From Entrophospora sp. SA101 (Eukaryota > Glomeromycota > Glomeromycetes > Entrophosporales > Entrophosporaceae): a DNA stretch of 14,872 nt. The DNA lies in NCBI GenBank assembly GCA_958430865.1, contig CAUDNR010003013.1, positions 47,694-62,565 on the forward strand, given 5' to 3'. The translations under genes were made by a program, and so were the position numbers. Shown piece by piece: positions 1 through 8,606 of the stretch. The number at the start of each line of letters is the position of its first letter. Positions within the stretch are counted from its first letter, which is position 1. Under the pieces are notes generated by a model. It was not told the origin of the DNA, searched no databases, and saw nothing but the letters and a program-made list of their open reading frames with translations.

Positions 1-3
1 GCT

Positions 4-124
4 CAAATTCTCCACAACAACATGACATATCAATGAGATGAAATCGTGATTTTGTAGAGGAAGGTCTTGGCTTCAAATACACGATTTATTTTGGGGTGTT
101 GCATTTCCATTTTTGGAGAATTTG
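4..124. repeat. Symmetric nested inverted repeat, hairpin or MITE-like
   Basis: Two nested pairs of arms share one centre near base 64. The outer pair is CAAATTCTCCA (4-14) and its exact reverse complement (114-124). The inner pair is 41-57 against 71-87, matching at 14 of 17 positions with a perfect 8-bp AAATCGTG end, around a 13-nt loop. The two spacers between arms are both 26 nt. This symmetry is seen directly. That it is a small non-autonomous transposable element or a structured RNA is inference. It lies at the window edge, so its true left end and any target-site duplication cannot be judged. Confidence 0.5.
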
Positions 125-720
125 AAAATCTACACAACCAATAAAAAATTGTGGGACTAAGTGACTTGCATCATATATACAGTATTTTACTTAACCCATT
201 GTTGGGACTTTTTTTCTTTTCAATAATAATAGAGAATGTTTGTTGTAATAAATAAAGAGGTAAGAAATTATTTTTTGATAATCTAATACTAATAAATAAT
301 GTGTACTATGTTTATATATGTTTTAGTTTCAATGATGTTTGGATTGTTTACTAGTCTTCTTAGGCTAAAGAGAGGCTTAGCTAGAAATGCAATTCCGAGT
401 TTTGTTAGCCGTCCGTAGTTTCGTTTTTTGATTAATATTAATGTAAAAACTTGAAGAAATTAAAAAAATAGTTTTTTTAAAAAAGTTGTGGACCGAAGAT
501 GGTGATTTTGATGAAACGATCTTTAAGATACTTTATAGTAACAACTATATAGGGAAAATGTTTTCAGATTTGCGACATTATCCAAGCAATGGGACATTTG
601 TCCTTGAGAAAGATTCATGTGTTGACAATTAAAAATTGTTTTATTTTTTTACAATATTAAATTTCTTTCATGTGCTTTCTTCCAGTTAACCCATTATATA
701 ATCAACCAAGATTTTCGCTA

Positions 721-801
721 GTGATAATGATAATAGTGATGATAATGGCGATGGTGATGATAATACTATTGATGATAATGGTAATCATGGTATTAATAAT
801 A
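721..801. repeat. Imperfect GAT/AAT-type trinucleotide tract
   Basis: Degenerate runs of GATAAT, GATGAT and GGTGAT-like triplets occupy about 80 bp. They explain the Met/Ile/Val-rich open frame that crosses the region (670-915), which is therefore not treated as a gene. Confidence 0.6.
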
Positions 802-2464
802 GCAAGCATCCATTACGTTAACAATGATGGTGGCGGTAGCCATTACATATACTGCTTCTATTCATATGCATCAGTATCTACATTAACTACACTCACAAGA
901 AGGATAAGTCATTGAGGTTCTAAATTATTGATTCGTTACTAAAAACAAAAAAAAAGTTGAATGAATAATTGGAATCATATCCAATTAACTCGAGACAAAA
1001 ACAATGTTTTTTTTGATAACTTTTTTTTCTAGGTGGTGCACAGATCCCTGCTTATTTCAACTTCTTGTTTACTTATTTATTTGTTTGGATCCAAAAAACT
1101 GATTACCAAGAAAATAAGTCTCTTAATTATTGAAAATTTTTATCAAAGACTCATTTAGATTCGGATTTATAAAGGTATTATTTTACAGTTCATAATATCA
1201 ATACGATTTTTGAAAACCCTTACCAATGATCAATAGCTTAGTTTATATATGTATCGCCTTGTTAGTAGACAAACATAATAGACAATCCACAAATCAATTG
1301 ATTAATCCATAAAAACGTTGTAAATATCATCATGAATATAAAGTTGAAAATTAAGTTTGTCCGTCATCTGTCTATGACATATATGTGTGTGTGTAACAAA
1401 GAGCATAAAAAATTGTATGGGGATGGGATAATGCAAATTCTAAAACATAGAATATTGTTAAAAAAGAAAGTAAAAGGTATTGAGTGAAGTTATTTCTTGG
1501 ATAATTCATGGTATTAAACACACTGAATATTTTTTAAATATAGAAAAGAAGTCATGACATTGATAGTAGCAATATCAAATTTAAAGCAATCAATTAATAG
1601 AGTGTTGTTCATCATCATACTTGTGATTGAGTTAAATACAGTATATGAACATTTTAAAAGCAATAAGCATGATCTTGCCACCGTTGTTCGTCAAGTATTC
1701 AGTATGAATGATTTTTATATGGGTTTAGTAAATAGAACACCCATTATAACACAAAGACATTGTCTATCTATCAAATACACTGTCACTATAACTCTGCCAG
1801 GGCTTAGATTACAAGAGATACATTAAACAATTATACTAGTAGCTTTCATTTATATATCGATAAGTATCTTTACGTACCATCAAAAAACTATTTTTCGCTT
1901 CATTACTTTCACATCAATTCAAGGCATTCAGTGTTATTTATTACATCAAAGGCGTAGTGCAAAATGGTATTGATCTTCAATAGAAAATAAATTTTCTTGC
2001 TTTTAACACATTGATATTGCAACGGAAAATGTTAGATACCGCGTGACAAATGTAGTAAGGAATTGATTCATATTTATTGTAAGAAATTTAATACATCATC
2101 AAGATACATTTTAAGTGTGATAGGTGAAATACGTGAAAAGAAATTGTTTTTCCTTAACAAATGTCGACAAACAAAACAGATAAGAGAAGAAAAAATTGGA
2201 AGTTGTAAGAGAGAATTTTAAAAAAAATGGTCATTCTTATATTAAAAAGTGCCCCAATTTATATGTTTTTGTGTAACTTATCCTCACCAAATTTGACATG
2301 TAGACTCATCATTATGCACTCTTTCTTTTGAGGGTGGTTATCAATAAAATGGAAAATAATCTCGAGGTAAATGAATTCCCATTTTTGAGATGATCTCCAT
2401 CACAAATCTCTGAAATAAATAATTCATTTAAAAAATTTATATAATGTACATCTTTTTTATTTAT

Positions 2465-2544
2465 TTTGGAGATCTGTATATTTGTAAATAGCTTTTCTTT
2501 AGTTAGGTTATAATGTGAGGAGGATGTTCTTGTGGATCTCCAAA
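2465..2544. repeat. 10-bp inverted repeat with 60-bp loop
   Basis: TTTGGAGATC at 2465-2474 is the exact reverse complement of GATCTCCAAA at 2535-2544. A third GATCTCCA lies at about 2391. Three copies of a GATC-centred word within 160 bp may be chance. No element boundary is visible. Confidence 0.3.
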
Positions 2545-3193
2545 TAAAAATTATGAAAACTATATTTTAAAAATGTCGGTTCTTTCAAAATAATCTCGCT
2601 ATAATTAAATTGATTGGCATAATAATTTCTTCCGATAGAAATATTTTGCAGTAATAAAAAGATTTAATCAATTAAAGAAAGGTCTTGATTTGTTATTTTT
2701 TAAAAAGTAATAATTGCCACAATTTTAATTTCTTTAAAAAACAATACCGATTTTTTCATCCAAGAAAGTAATAATAAATAATAAAAAGAAAGGAAGAAAA
2801 AAAAATCATAGATTTGTTTTTTTTCTTTTGTATATATTTATATAAATTTTATACTAAATTATAATAACAAATATTAAGAATTTTTGCTGGGAACTCAAAT
2901 AAGAAAAATTTTTAAAAAAAAGGAATTCATAAAAAATTTAATTTTTCATAATTTTCTTTTCCTACTTTAAAAAAAAATTTTGCCAAATTGGAAAAAAAAA
3001 AAGAAATAAACGTAAAATAAGGAGTAATTGCAGAACTTACCTTAAATTTTTGTTCATCATCAAAGAAAAAGCTTATAAATTTATTTGTGTTATTATTATG
3101 TTTTAAAGAAAGGTCAATCAATTGAAAGATATCATTAAATTTTCTTGTGATCATAAATGTAACCCAATCTATATTTTGAATGTGTTTAACCAA

Positions 3194-3220
3194 TATTATT
3201 ATTTATTATTATTATTATTT
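3194..3220. repeat. ATT microsatellite in the 3' flank of the disordered-protein gene
   Basis: An (ATT)n tract with one interruption lies just downstream of the minus-strand stop codon at 3228-3230. On the minus strand it supplies an AATAAA hexamer (3207 down to 3202), about 20 nt past the stop, which could act as a polyadenylation signal. Confidence 0.6.
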
Positions 3221-3227
3221 TGTTATT

Positions 3228-4592
3228 TTATAATCTCTCATTATTTGTCGATGACCTTCTATTTTCCTCTGTATTATTATCACTTGGCATTGGACCCCAA
3301 GAATTATCCCAAAAATTATCCCAATGATTAGGATCTGATGATGATGCAGGTTTTCCCCAGGGATCATTTGGGTCCTCAGGTTCAGTTTTACTAGGGGCAT
3401 GAGACTTTATTCCATATTTATCTTCTTCCCACAAAGGTTCTTCAGCAAATTCTGACGATGATTCATTTCCTACTGCCTGTCTGTCGTAATCTTTTGATCC
3501 TTCATCATATCTACTAAAAGATTGTCTACCATCGTAAGTTTTTAATCTCTTGTTATCATTTGACTTGGGTGGAGTGGTGGTCACTGATCCTTTATAGCCT
3601 CTGTTAGGAGGAGGATACTTTGGTCCTCCTCCCCTATTATTATTATTATTATTATTATTATAGTCATCAGGATATGGTCTAGTTCTTTTTCTGTTATCAT
3701 GGTTGTCATCATTATATCCACTACCACCGCTAGCACGGACATTCAAATTCTTGTATTCATCATATGTAGCTGCAGATCTTTTCAAATCATTGCCACCTCT
3801 TGGATAAGAAGTTTTTCTGTCCCAATCATCAACTCTTGAATAAGAAGATTCCTCATGTCTAGATTTACTATTATAATATTGCTCATAATCATTTTCTGGT
3901 GGATAAGATCTATCAGAATGTCCTCTACTACTACTACTATATTCATGTCTTCTACTATTATCACTTTCTGGGTATTGTGATCTACTATCATGTTTTGGAT
4001 ATGTTTTATTATTATTATTTGTGTCATATTTATCATTTCTACCCCAATCTTGACCATCAGTATAAGCAGCCCTCTTATTACTATCAGCAGCAACAGGAGG
4101 ATAATTATAACGATCTCCAGACTCATAGCTATCAGGATAATCCCTTTCATAATATTGTTTACTATCACGGTGAGACCTATTACCACTACTGCCACCACCA
4201 GCGCTCCCGTAATATTTATCACCACGATCATTTGAATACGAAGCCCTATTATCATCATATCTATCAGCAGTGCCGCCACCTTTTGAATATGGAGCTCCTC
4301 GATCTCTACTATTACCTTCGTAAGAAGTCCATTTTTGACCTCCTCCGCCACTACCACCTCCTCTAGATGAATAAGATTTATCACTATTTTTCCTTTCGTC
4401 GTTCCATTCTAAATCTTTAGCATAAGATGTTGCTGATCCCCAGCCTTCGTCACCTCCGCCTCCTCCACCTCCTGATCTCTGTTCATAACGTTTACTAATA
4501 TTATAATCGTAATCGTTCGTTACTTCGTCATTATATGGTTGACTAATTCTTCTAGATGATCTGGGACTTTCGTAATTACTACTACTTTCCAT
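3228..4592 (-). CDS. Disordered Gly/Ser/Tyr/Arg/Asn-rich protein (454 aa), function unknown
   Basis: A single uninterrupted minus-strand frame runs from ATG (4592-4590) to TAA. I recognise no folded domain. Visible features: Gly runs (residues 41-47, 78-80 and 82-85), three RGG motifs (near 77, 265 and 320), about 41 tyrosines (9%) spread evenly between residues 7 and 393, an eight-Asn run (312-319) encoded by an ATT microsatellite, a basic cluster RKRTR (301-305) that could be a nuclear localisation signal, no cysteine, and no methionine except M1 and M435. From about residue 381 the character changes to acidic and tryptophan-rich (W388, W412, W424, W428, W432) with DPNDPW and DPNHW-like repeats, and Tyr stops after 393. 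The Tyr plus Arg/RGG composition resembles phase-separating RNA-binding proteins, but no RRM or zinc finger is present, so an RNA-related role is inference. It is divergent from the MACPF gene. The chosen ATG is the first in the frame. Confidence 0.85.
   Translation of the reverse strand: MESSSNYESPRSSRRISQPYNDEVTNDYDYNISKRYEQRSGGGGGGGDEGWGSATSYAKDLEWNDERKNSDKSYSSRGGGSGGGGQKWTSYEGNSRDRGAPYSKGGGTADRYDDNRASYSNDRGDKYYGSAGGGSSGNRSHRDSKQYYERDYPDSYESGDRYNYPPVAADSNKRAAYTDGQDWGRNDKYDTNNNNKTYPKHDSRSQYPESDNSRRHEYSSSSRGHSDRSYPPENDYEQYYNSKSRHEESSYSRVDDWDRKTSYPRGGNDLKRSAATYDEYKNLNVRASGGSGYNDDNHDNRKRTRPYPDDYNNNNNNNNRGGGPKYPPPNRGYKGSVTTTPPKSNDNKRLKTYDGRQSFSRYDEGSKDYDRQAVGNESSSEFAEEPLWEEDKYGIKSHAPSKTEPEDPNDPWGKPASSSDPNHWDNFWDNSWGPMPSDNNTEENRRSSTNNERL
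3635..3661 (-). repeat. ATT (AAT on minus) microsatellite coding a poly-Asn run
   Basis: A pure trinucleotide tract encodes Asn 312-319 of the disordered protein. It is a likely length-polymorphic site between strains or nuclei, because changes in whole units keep the frame. Confidence 0.8.
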
Positions 4593-4865
4593 AATTTGGA
4601 GGTTTTTTTTGTTATTCTTCCTTCTATCAACAGCTAAAATATTATTATCTGTGATGTTATTCCTGTATTTAAAAGTAAAAAATTTACAATAACAATAATT
4701 TATAATTTATAATATTGGAGTATTTTTATTTTAAAATAAGATAAAACAACTTGGAATTAAGTTATTAGCATAAATATAATCTTGACAAAGTTGTTATTGT
4801 TAAAATTTACGAATTTAGTATTTATTGAAATTAAAAAATTTTTTTTTGATAATAAATTAATTTTT
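4593..4865. promoter_or_regulatory. Divergent intergenic promoter region
   Basis: Only 273 bp separate the two start codons (189 bp if the MACPF gene starts at 4782). The stretch is strongly AT-rich, with an AATTTATAATTTATAAT direct-repeat block near 4695-4715 and an ATAAATATA TATA-like word at about 4770-4779, upstream of the plus-strand gene. It must hold core promoter and 5' UTR sequence for both genes. No specific factor site can be named with confidence. Confidence 0.45.
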
Positions 4866-7358
4866 ATGTTAAACATTGTTATAAAAATTAATGACAAAGA
4901 ATTCAAACAAATACTTAATGTCGACCTAAAATTATCAAAAGTTCGTATATTTATCTTAAAAAATCCTGAAATTCAAAGTTATATTGATTACTCTGAAAAT
5001 ATTTTAATCTTTCAACATAATGGTAATGATATTGATGTAAATAGAGAAAACCAAGCATTATCAAAGATTCTTGTTAGTAATGAATTATTTATTAAAACAT
5101 TCAAAAATAGTGAACCTACTGATGTTTCATTTCAAATTGAAGGAGTAGGGCATTTTGAAGAGTTGCCTTTAAATATGAAATTGGACATAGTTAGATTATT
5201 TATTTTAAATAAACGTTTAGGTTATGATAATTATTCATTTATACATCCAATTTGTGGTGAAATAGGAGTAGATAATGAATATAAATATACTTTGGAGAAA
5301 ATAATTGAAAAAAATGATAAAAATATTAATTTGATAAACTTAAGCAAAAAAAACAGACCTAATTTGTCAAAGTTAATTGAATCTTGCGAGTCTGGATTTA
5401 ATATGACAAAAGATGAGGGAACTAAAAAGGCTCCTAGAAAAGCAATTACAATTATAGATCCCAAATTTGAAGAATATGATAATCCAAAAATAAGAGGGTT
5501 TGTTAAAAAATGTAATGATGTGCAAGAAAATTTATATGAACGTAACATAGCTTTGGTTGGCAATTTATTATTACCATGGCTATCATCTTGTATTGGTTTA
5601 AAAAGTTCAATTGAATTTGAAAAGAAATTGGACATGGCTACTTCATATTCAATTGAAAAATCAGAATATGCATCAATTGAATTTACAAAATCAAATTATT
5701 GTTTGAAACCTGAATTTGAAGATGATGTTAAATCTGCAGTTGATTCAAAATTATCATTAAAAGAAAAACTTGAGAAACTTGAGAAAATCATTGAAAACTA
5801 TGGTCAATTTATATCCAAAAAAATCATTTTTGGTGGTAAAATTGTAAAACAACTTACAAGTGAAGCAAATCAAGGTAAATTCAATATTTTAATATTATAT
5901 TATATTATATATTATTTTTTAAAAAATTTAAAAATAATTAGTGATTAAATTATTTTGTTAGTTGGAGAGTCATCTTCAAATACAAAAAACATTGAATTAA
6001 ATATAAGTCACCCAAGAACTGTTGGTGCTGGTGCATCTGCAAGTAAAACAAAATCAGTAAATGATATTACAAGATCAAGTGAAACTATATCATATCAATG
6101 TACAATAGGTGGAAATGGAAATGGAGCTCTTTTAGATGATTGGTATGAATCTCTTCGTGATCCTGATAAGTGGGATATAATTGAATATAAAGATGTTATA
6201 CCTATATTTGAAATATTACCAGATGATCTAAAAAACCAAGTATTGAAAATTATTGGCCAAAAAATACTTGATGGTATGTAAATTACATTGCATTTGCTTA
6301 TTATTATCTTAAAATATTTATCTTGGATAATTATTTACTATTTACAATATGAACACATTGATATAAGTTAAAACTTGTAGAATTGTTTACGATGCTGAAA
6401 AAAATAAAAATAAGGCTTATGTTCATAGATTAGTGCATAATATTCAAGATATTGATAAATGTCAAATATTTTCAACAATAGTGGAAGAAGATGAAAATGG
6501 GAATAAAAGTGAAAATAAAAATTTATTTAATGCTAGAATTGAATATATTGGGGAAAAAAGTCCTGTAATTGTAATTCACAAAATTAACAAAAAGAAATCA
6601 AAAAATAAACACAACTTAAAGATTAGTTATATAATTGTTGGATATGGTTTTAGATCTAAACCTGGGCTAGATATTAGATTTATTGGCGAAGAAAAGCAAA
6701 TTAAACATTATAACAATAGATTTATTGCAGAAATTGAAAGACCAACAAATGAAGGATCAATAATTGGATCTTGTGTGATTAAATCATATCAAAATCCAGT
6801 TGATCCAGAGGATTCAAAAATTATCAGTTTACATTTCCATCCATCAGATAAAAAAGTCTGTATTCACAGTTATGACCTTAATACCAAAGAAATAATTGAA
6901 CCCTCCTTAGATGATTGTTATATTCATTATAGGTAAATATATACTTGATTATTTATTTTTATATTTGATAAACAAGCTTTTAAAAATAAATGTTAACTTA
7001 TTATTATTTTAATAAAAGCACATTTGAATTCTCAGGATCTGATGAACCTTATGGTAAAACAAAGCTTACTTTTAACAATGATAAAAAATTTTTTAAAAAT
7101 GATAAAAATTCTCTGTGGATAAAATATGACAACTGTACACAAAATCAGTCGATTTTTATGAATCTACTGTTTGATTGTAATGACCAACCAGTAGTAAAAC
7201 CAGTAAAACCAGTAAAACCAGTAGTAAATGTAGTATTTAAACCTAATGTTATATTTTCAGCACTTTGTGAAAAAACTTGTATTTCAAATAATGATGTTTT
7301 GAGCTTTTTAAAATTATTAATTGATAACGAAAAACAATCCACAGGTGCTCCAAAGTAA
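4866..7358 (+). CDS. Divergent MACPF-domain protein, four exons (about 738 aa)
   Basis: Exons are 4866-5874, 5962-6277, 6381-6932 and 7019-7358, and the reading frame is kept across all three junctions. Residues 1-85 look like a ubiquitin-like or beta-rich start. Around 170-200 a GFNMTKDEGTKKAPRKA block resembles the N-terminal region (DUF7431-like, from memory) of Glomeromycotina MACPF proteins. The MACPF core includes the signature region with YG at 312-313 and GG at 323-324, then TIGGNGNG (384-391) and a W-x-x-S plus VIPIFEILP (415-423) stretch, as is usual near the end of this fold. Exons 3-4 encode a beta-rich C-terminal region I do not recognise, with a (VKP)n linker. The usual His of the signature is replaced (YGQF). 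MACPF proteins can form membrane pores, but many have no shown lytic activity, and none can be claimed here. No signal peptide is evident. An upstream in-frame ATG at 4782 would add 28 residues. I prefer 4866, because the added part is AT-driven and 4866 gives a family-like N-terminus. AATAAA at 7460-7465 may be the poly(A) signal. Confidence 0.82.
5875..5961 (+). other. Intron 1 of the MACPF gene (87 bp)
   Basis: The donor is GTAAAT after CAAG and the acceptor is TTTTGTTAG. Removal joins a codon split after its first base and restores the frame. Without splicing the frame runs into an AT-rich, hydrophobic tail and stops at 5946-5948. Confidence 0.85.
6278..6380 (+). other. Intron 2 of the MACPF gene (103 bp)
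   Basis: The donor is GTAAAT and the acceptor is AACTTGTAG. The codon is split after its second base. A GTATGT donor four bases upstream (6274) looks stronger but puts exon 3 out of frame, so the GTAAAT site is chosen. Confidence 0.8.
6933..7018 (+). other. Intron 3 of the MACPF gene (86 bp)
   Basis: The donor is GTAAAT and the acceptor is AATAAAAG. The acceptor lacks a good pyrimidine tract. The more typical TTCTCAG at 7029-7035 would shift the frame, so the 7018 site is preferred. Confidence 0.72.
7188..7226 (+). repeat. 9-bp CCAGTAAAA tandem repeat coding Pro-Val-Lys units
   Basis: About three copies of a 9-bp unit, with GTAGTA variants at both ends, encode a PVVKPVKPVKPVV linker in exon 4 of the MACPF gene. 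The regular Pro/Lys pattern suggests an extended spacer between the C-terminal segments. Copy number could vary without breaking the frame. Confidence 0.8.
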
Positions 7359-7468
7359 AAGTTTTTTATTTTCTTATAATGAAATCAAAAAAAAAGGCGT
7401 ATTAAGTATTAGCTGTATTTATTTTAATTTATTTTATTCAATATTATCCTTGTATTAATAATAAATGT

Positions 7469-7480
7469 TTCACGCGTGAA
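7469..7480. promoter_or_regulatory. Perfect 12-bp palindrome TTCACGCGTGAA
   Basis: A self-complementary 12-mer contains ACGCGT, the core known as the MluI cell-cycle box of ascomycete MBF regulators. It lies 111 bp after the MACPF stop codon and 4 bp after an AATAAA. A regulatory role is inference. Related CAC(A/G)CGTG palindromes recur in the window. Confidence 0.35.
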
Positions 7481-7861
7481 TTTTAAATTTTGAAATATTA
7501 ACACCCTCAAAATATATCAATATTCTTAACCTATAAGCTTATTATTAGATGCAATTTTTTTATATTTTTATATGATATATTTCAATGACATTGATAATAT
7601 CGAGTACATAAAATTTTCATATTTTAAATGTGGGTTTTTTTACCAATAAATACATGAACCCATACTCATAAAAAAATTTAACAATACATGATAAAAGAAT
7701 TAACATCCGACAGCACCAAAAAGAGAAGAGGCTTTGTATAATTCATTGAATTTAAAATACTATTTTGCAGTGTTGGGAATTGGACTGGCAATTTTGTCAA
7801 TACTGCAATTTGAGTTAATTAGTTAGTGTATTTGATAATTTAAAATGGTGGTAATGGTGAT

Positions 7862-8204
7862 ATGGAATTTATTTCACAGTTTGTTGATGAAATAAACAAT
7901 ATAAACAAAATCCAAATATAATGTTGCTCCGGTTAGATCAAATTTTGACAGAATCACAAATAAACTGGAAGTATTTATTAATGATGTAATTGATTGATGA
8001 AGTAAGAAGTAATGAAAATTATCTTTGTTTATTTCTAGAAATAAGGATGTCATTTTAATGATGGTTATTATCAAGTAAATGATTTTGAATGGTGATAAAA
8101 GTGGGACAGGGACAAGGATAAGTATGAGTAATGGAGTTTCAAATAAAGAAGATAGTAGTATTAATATTGAAGAGCGTGACAATAATGTTGGTTTCCAAAA
8201 CTAG
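7862..8204 (+). pseudogene. Decayed coding-like sequence upstream of the MITE-like element
   Basis: ATG at 7862 opens 19 codons (frame 2) that stop at 7919-7921. A one-base shift then gives a protein-like stretch (7920-7994, NVAPVRSNFDRITNKLEVF...), which stops at 7995 and 8013. The same frame reopens at 8016-8075, stops at 8076, then reads MILNGDKSGTGTRIS... as far as TAG at 8202-8204. The Asn/Ser/Glu/Asp-rich composition matches the real genes here better than the random AT spacer does. I do not recognise the protein. An alternative is a real gene with unusually short introns: GTAAGA at 8002 with TTTCTAG at 8038 would give only 37 bp. Confidence 0.35.
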
Positions 8205-8357
8205 AGAGTTTCGTCAACTGTGCGAAAGTCAAAAGGTTTCGCCATAAGTCAAAACTAGTTTTGACCTTTGACCTTTGACTTTTGATTTAGTTTTGACATA
8301 AAAATTTTAATTTTAGTTTTGACTTTCGCTTCTTCAAAATTGTTTTGGCAATCAACA
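8186..8357. mobile_element. MITE-like inverted-repeat element with TTTGAC array
   Basis: The 16-bp ends TGTTGGTTTCCAAAAC (8186-8201) and GTTTTGGCAATCAACA (8342-8357) are complementary at 14 of 16 positions. An inner 13-bp pair, GCGAAAGTCAAAA (8222-8234) and its exact complement (8317-8329), lies inside, followed by a perfect 18-bp palindrome (8248-8265). There is no coding capacity. The 172-bp size and nested terminal repeats fit a non-autonomous DNA transposon. No convincing target-site duplication is visible, so the ends and the superfamily are uncertain. Confidence 0.55.
8259..8286 (+). repeat. Four tandem 7-bp TTTGAC units
   Basis: TTTTGAC, CTTTGAC, CTTTGAC and TTTTGAT follow each other without a gap. 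Further TTTTGAC copies lie at 8291-8297 and 8317-8323, and reverse-strand copies (GTCAAAA) at 8228-8234 and 8248-8254. This is probably the internal subterminal repeat of the surrounding element. Such arrays are often transposase-binding sites, but that role is inference here. Confidence 0.65.
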
Positions 8358-8404
8358 CTAGTGGCAAAGGAAGGTCTTAGAAGAGGGTGTACCAAACGAC
8401 ATCA

Positions 8405-8566
8405 ATGGATTATCTGCGAAAATTTAAATCTACAAGGAATACTATCAGAAACTTGCTTGACACAGAGGAGCAAAACGTGCGAATTTATAAAAATGATAAT
8501 AACAATTATAGATTTATGAACATTAATAACAACAACAATAATGGTTTTCTTTTTTTTTTCTTTTAG
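8405..8566 (+). pseudogene. Short coding-like frame on the far side of the MITE-like element (53 codons)
   Basis: ATG at 8405 opens a mixed-composition frame (MDYLRKFKSTRNTIRNLLDT...) ending in an Asn run and a Phe run before TAG at 8564-8566. The T-rich run plus TTTTAG looks like a 3' splice site, and the sequence after it (8567-8629, DTITYAEHESLIQLL...) also stays open. No suitable donor is visible: GTTTTC at 8544 would leave a 23-bp intron. It may be the remnant of the same gene as 7862-8204, interrupted by the element, or a separate orphan. The function is unknown. Confidence 0.3.
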
Positions 8567-8606
8567 GATACGATTACTTATGCGGAACATGAAAGCTTAA
8601 TACAAT

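Larger units (their letters stand above)
125..3193. other. Gene-poor AT-rich spacer
   Basis: No gene is supportable here. Short open frames at 670-915, 1554-1826 and 2927-3193 (minus) are low-complexity or unrecognisable. One start-less, coding-like stretch is at 447-632 (see findings). The stretch 2740-3010 is almost pure A/T homopolymer runs. No tRNA, rRNA or transposase motif was seen on either strand. Confidence 0.6.

Noticed and set aside
55..85. tRNA-like TTCAAAT T-loop
   Set aside because: No matching T-stem, anticodon arm or acceptor stem. It is part of the inverted repeat.
670..915. 81-codon plus-strand frame rich in Met, Ile and Val
   Set aside because: It is produced by an imperfect GAT/AAT trinucleotide tract. 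The rest is unrecognisable.
1554..1826. 90-codon plus-strand frame with ATG
   Set aside because: No recognisable motif, no splice or family support, and no internal regularity. It could be chance or very old debris.
2927..3193. Minus-strand frame with a GTAAGT donor-like site (3040 to 3035)
   Set aside because: The start is only TTG, an in-frame stop lies just upstream in the ATT repeat, and the sequence is Phe/Lys homopolymer-driven. At most it may be a spliced 3' UTR of the disordered-protein gene.
4782..4865. N-terminal extension of the MACPF protein from the first ATG
   Set aside because: The 28 extra residues are AT-driven, and the next ATG gives a more family-like start. It was not fully excluded.
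6274..6279. GTATGT as donor of MACPF intron 2
   Set aside because: It is a strong consensus match but leaves exon 3 out of frame. GTAAAT at 6278 keeps the frame.
7029..7035. TTCTCAG as acceptor of MACPF intron 3
   Set aside because: It has a better pyrimidine context but shifts the frame of exon 4.
8002..8038. 37-bp intron (GTAAGA to TTTCTAG)
   Set aside because: Much shorter than the 86-103 bp introns here, and in-frame stops remain on the upstream side.
7874..8182. 102-codon minus-strand hydrophobic frame
   Set aside because: It is antisense to the more protein-like plus-strand debris. The Leu/Ile-rich composition is what antisense of Asn/Lys/Glu codons gives.
8319..8519. 66-codon plus-strand frame starting in the MITE-like element
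   Set aside because: It crosses the element boundary, and a different frame (from 8405) looks more protein-like there.
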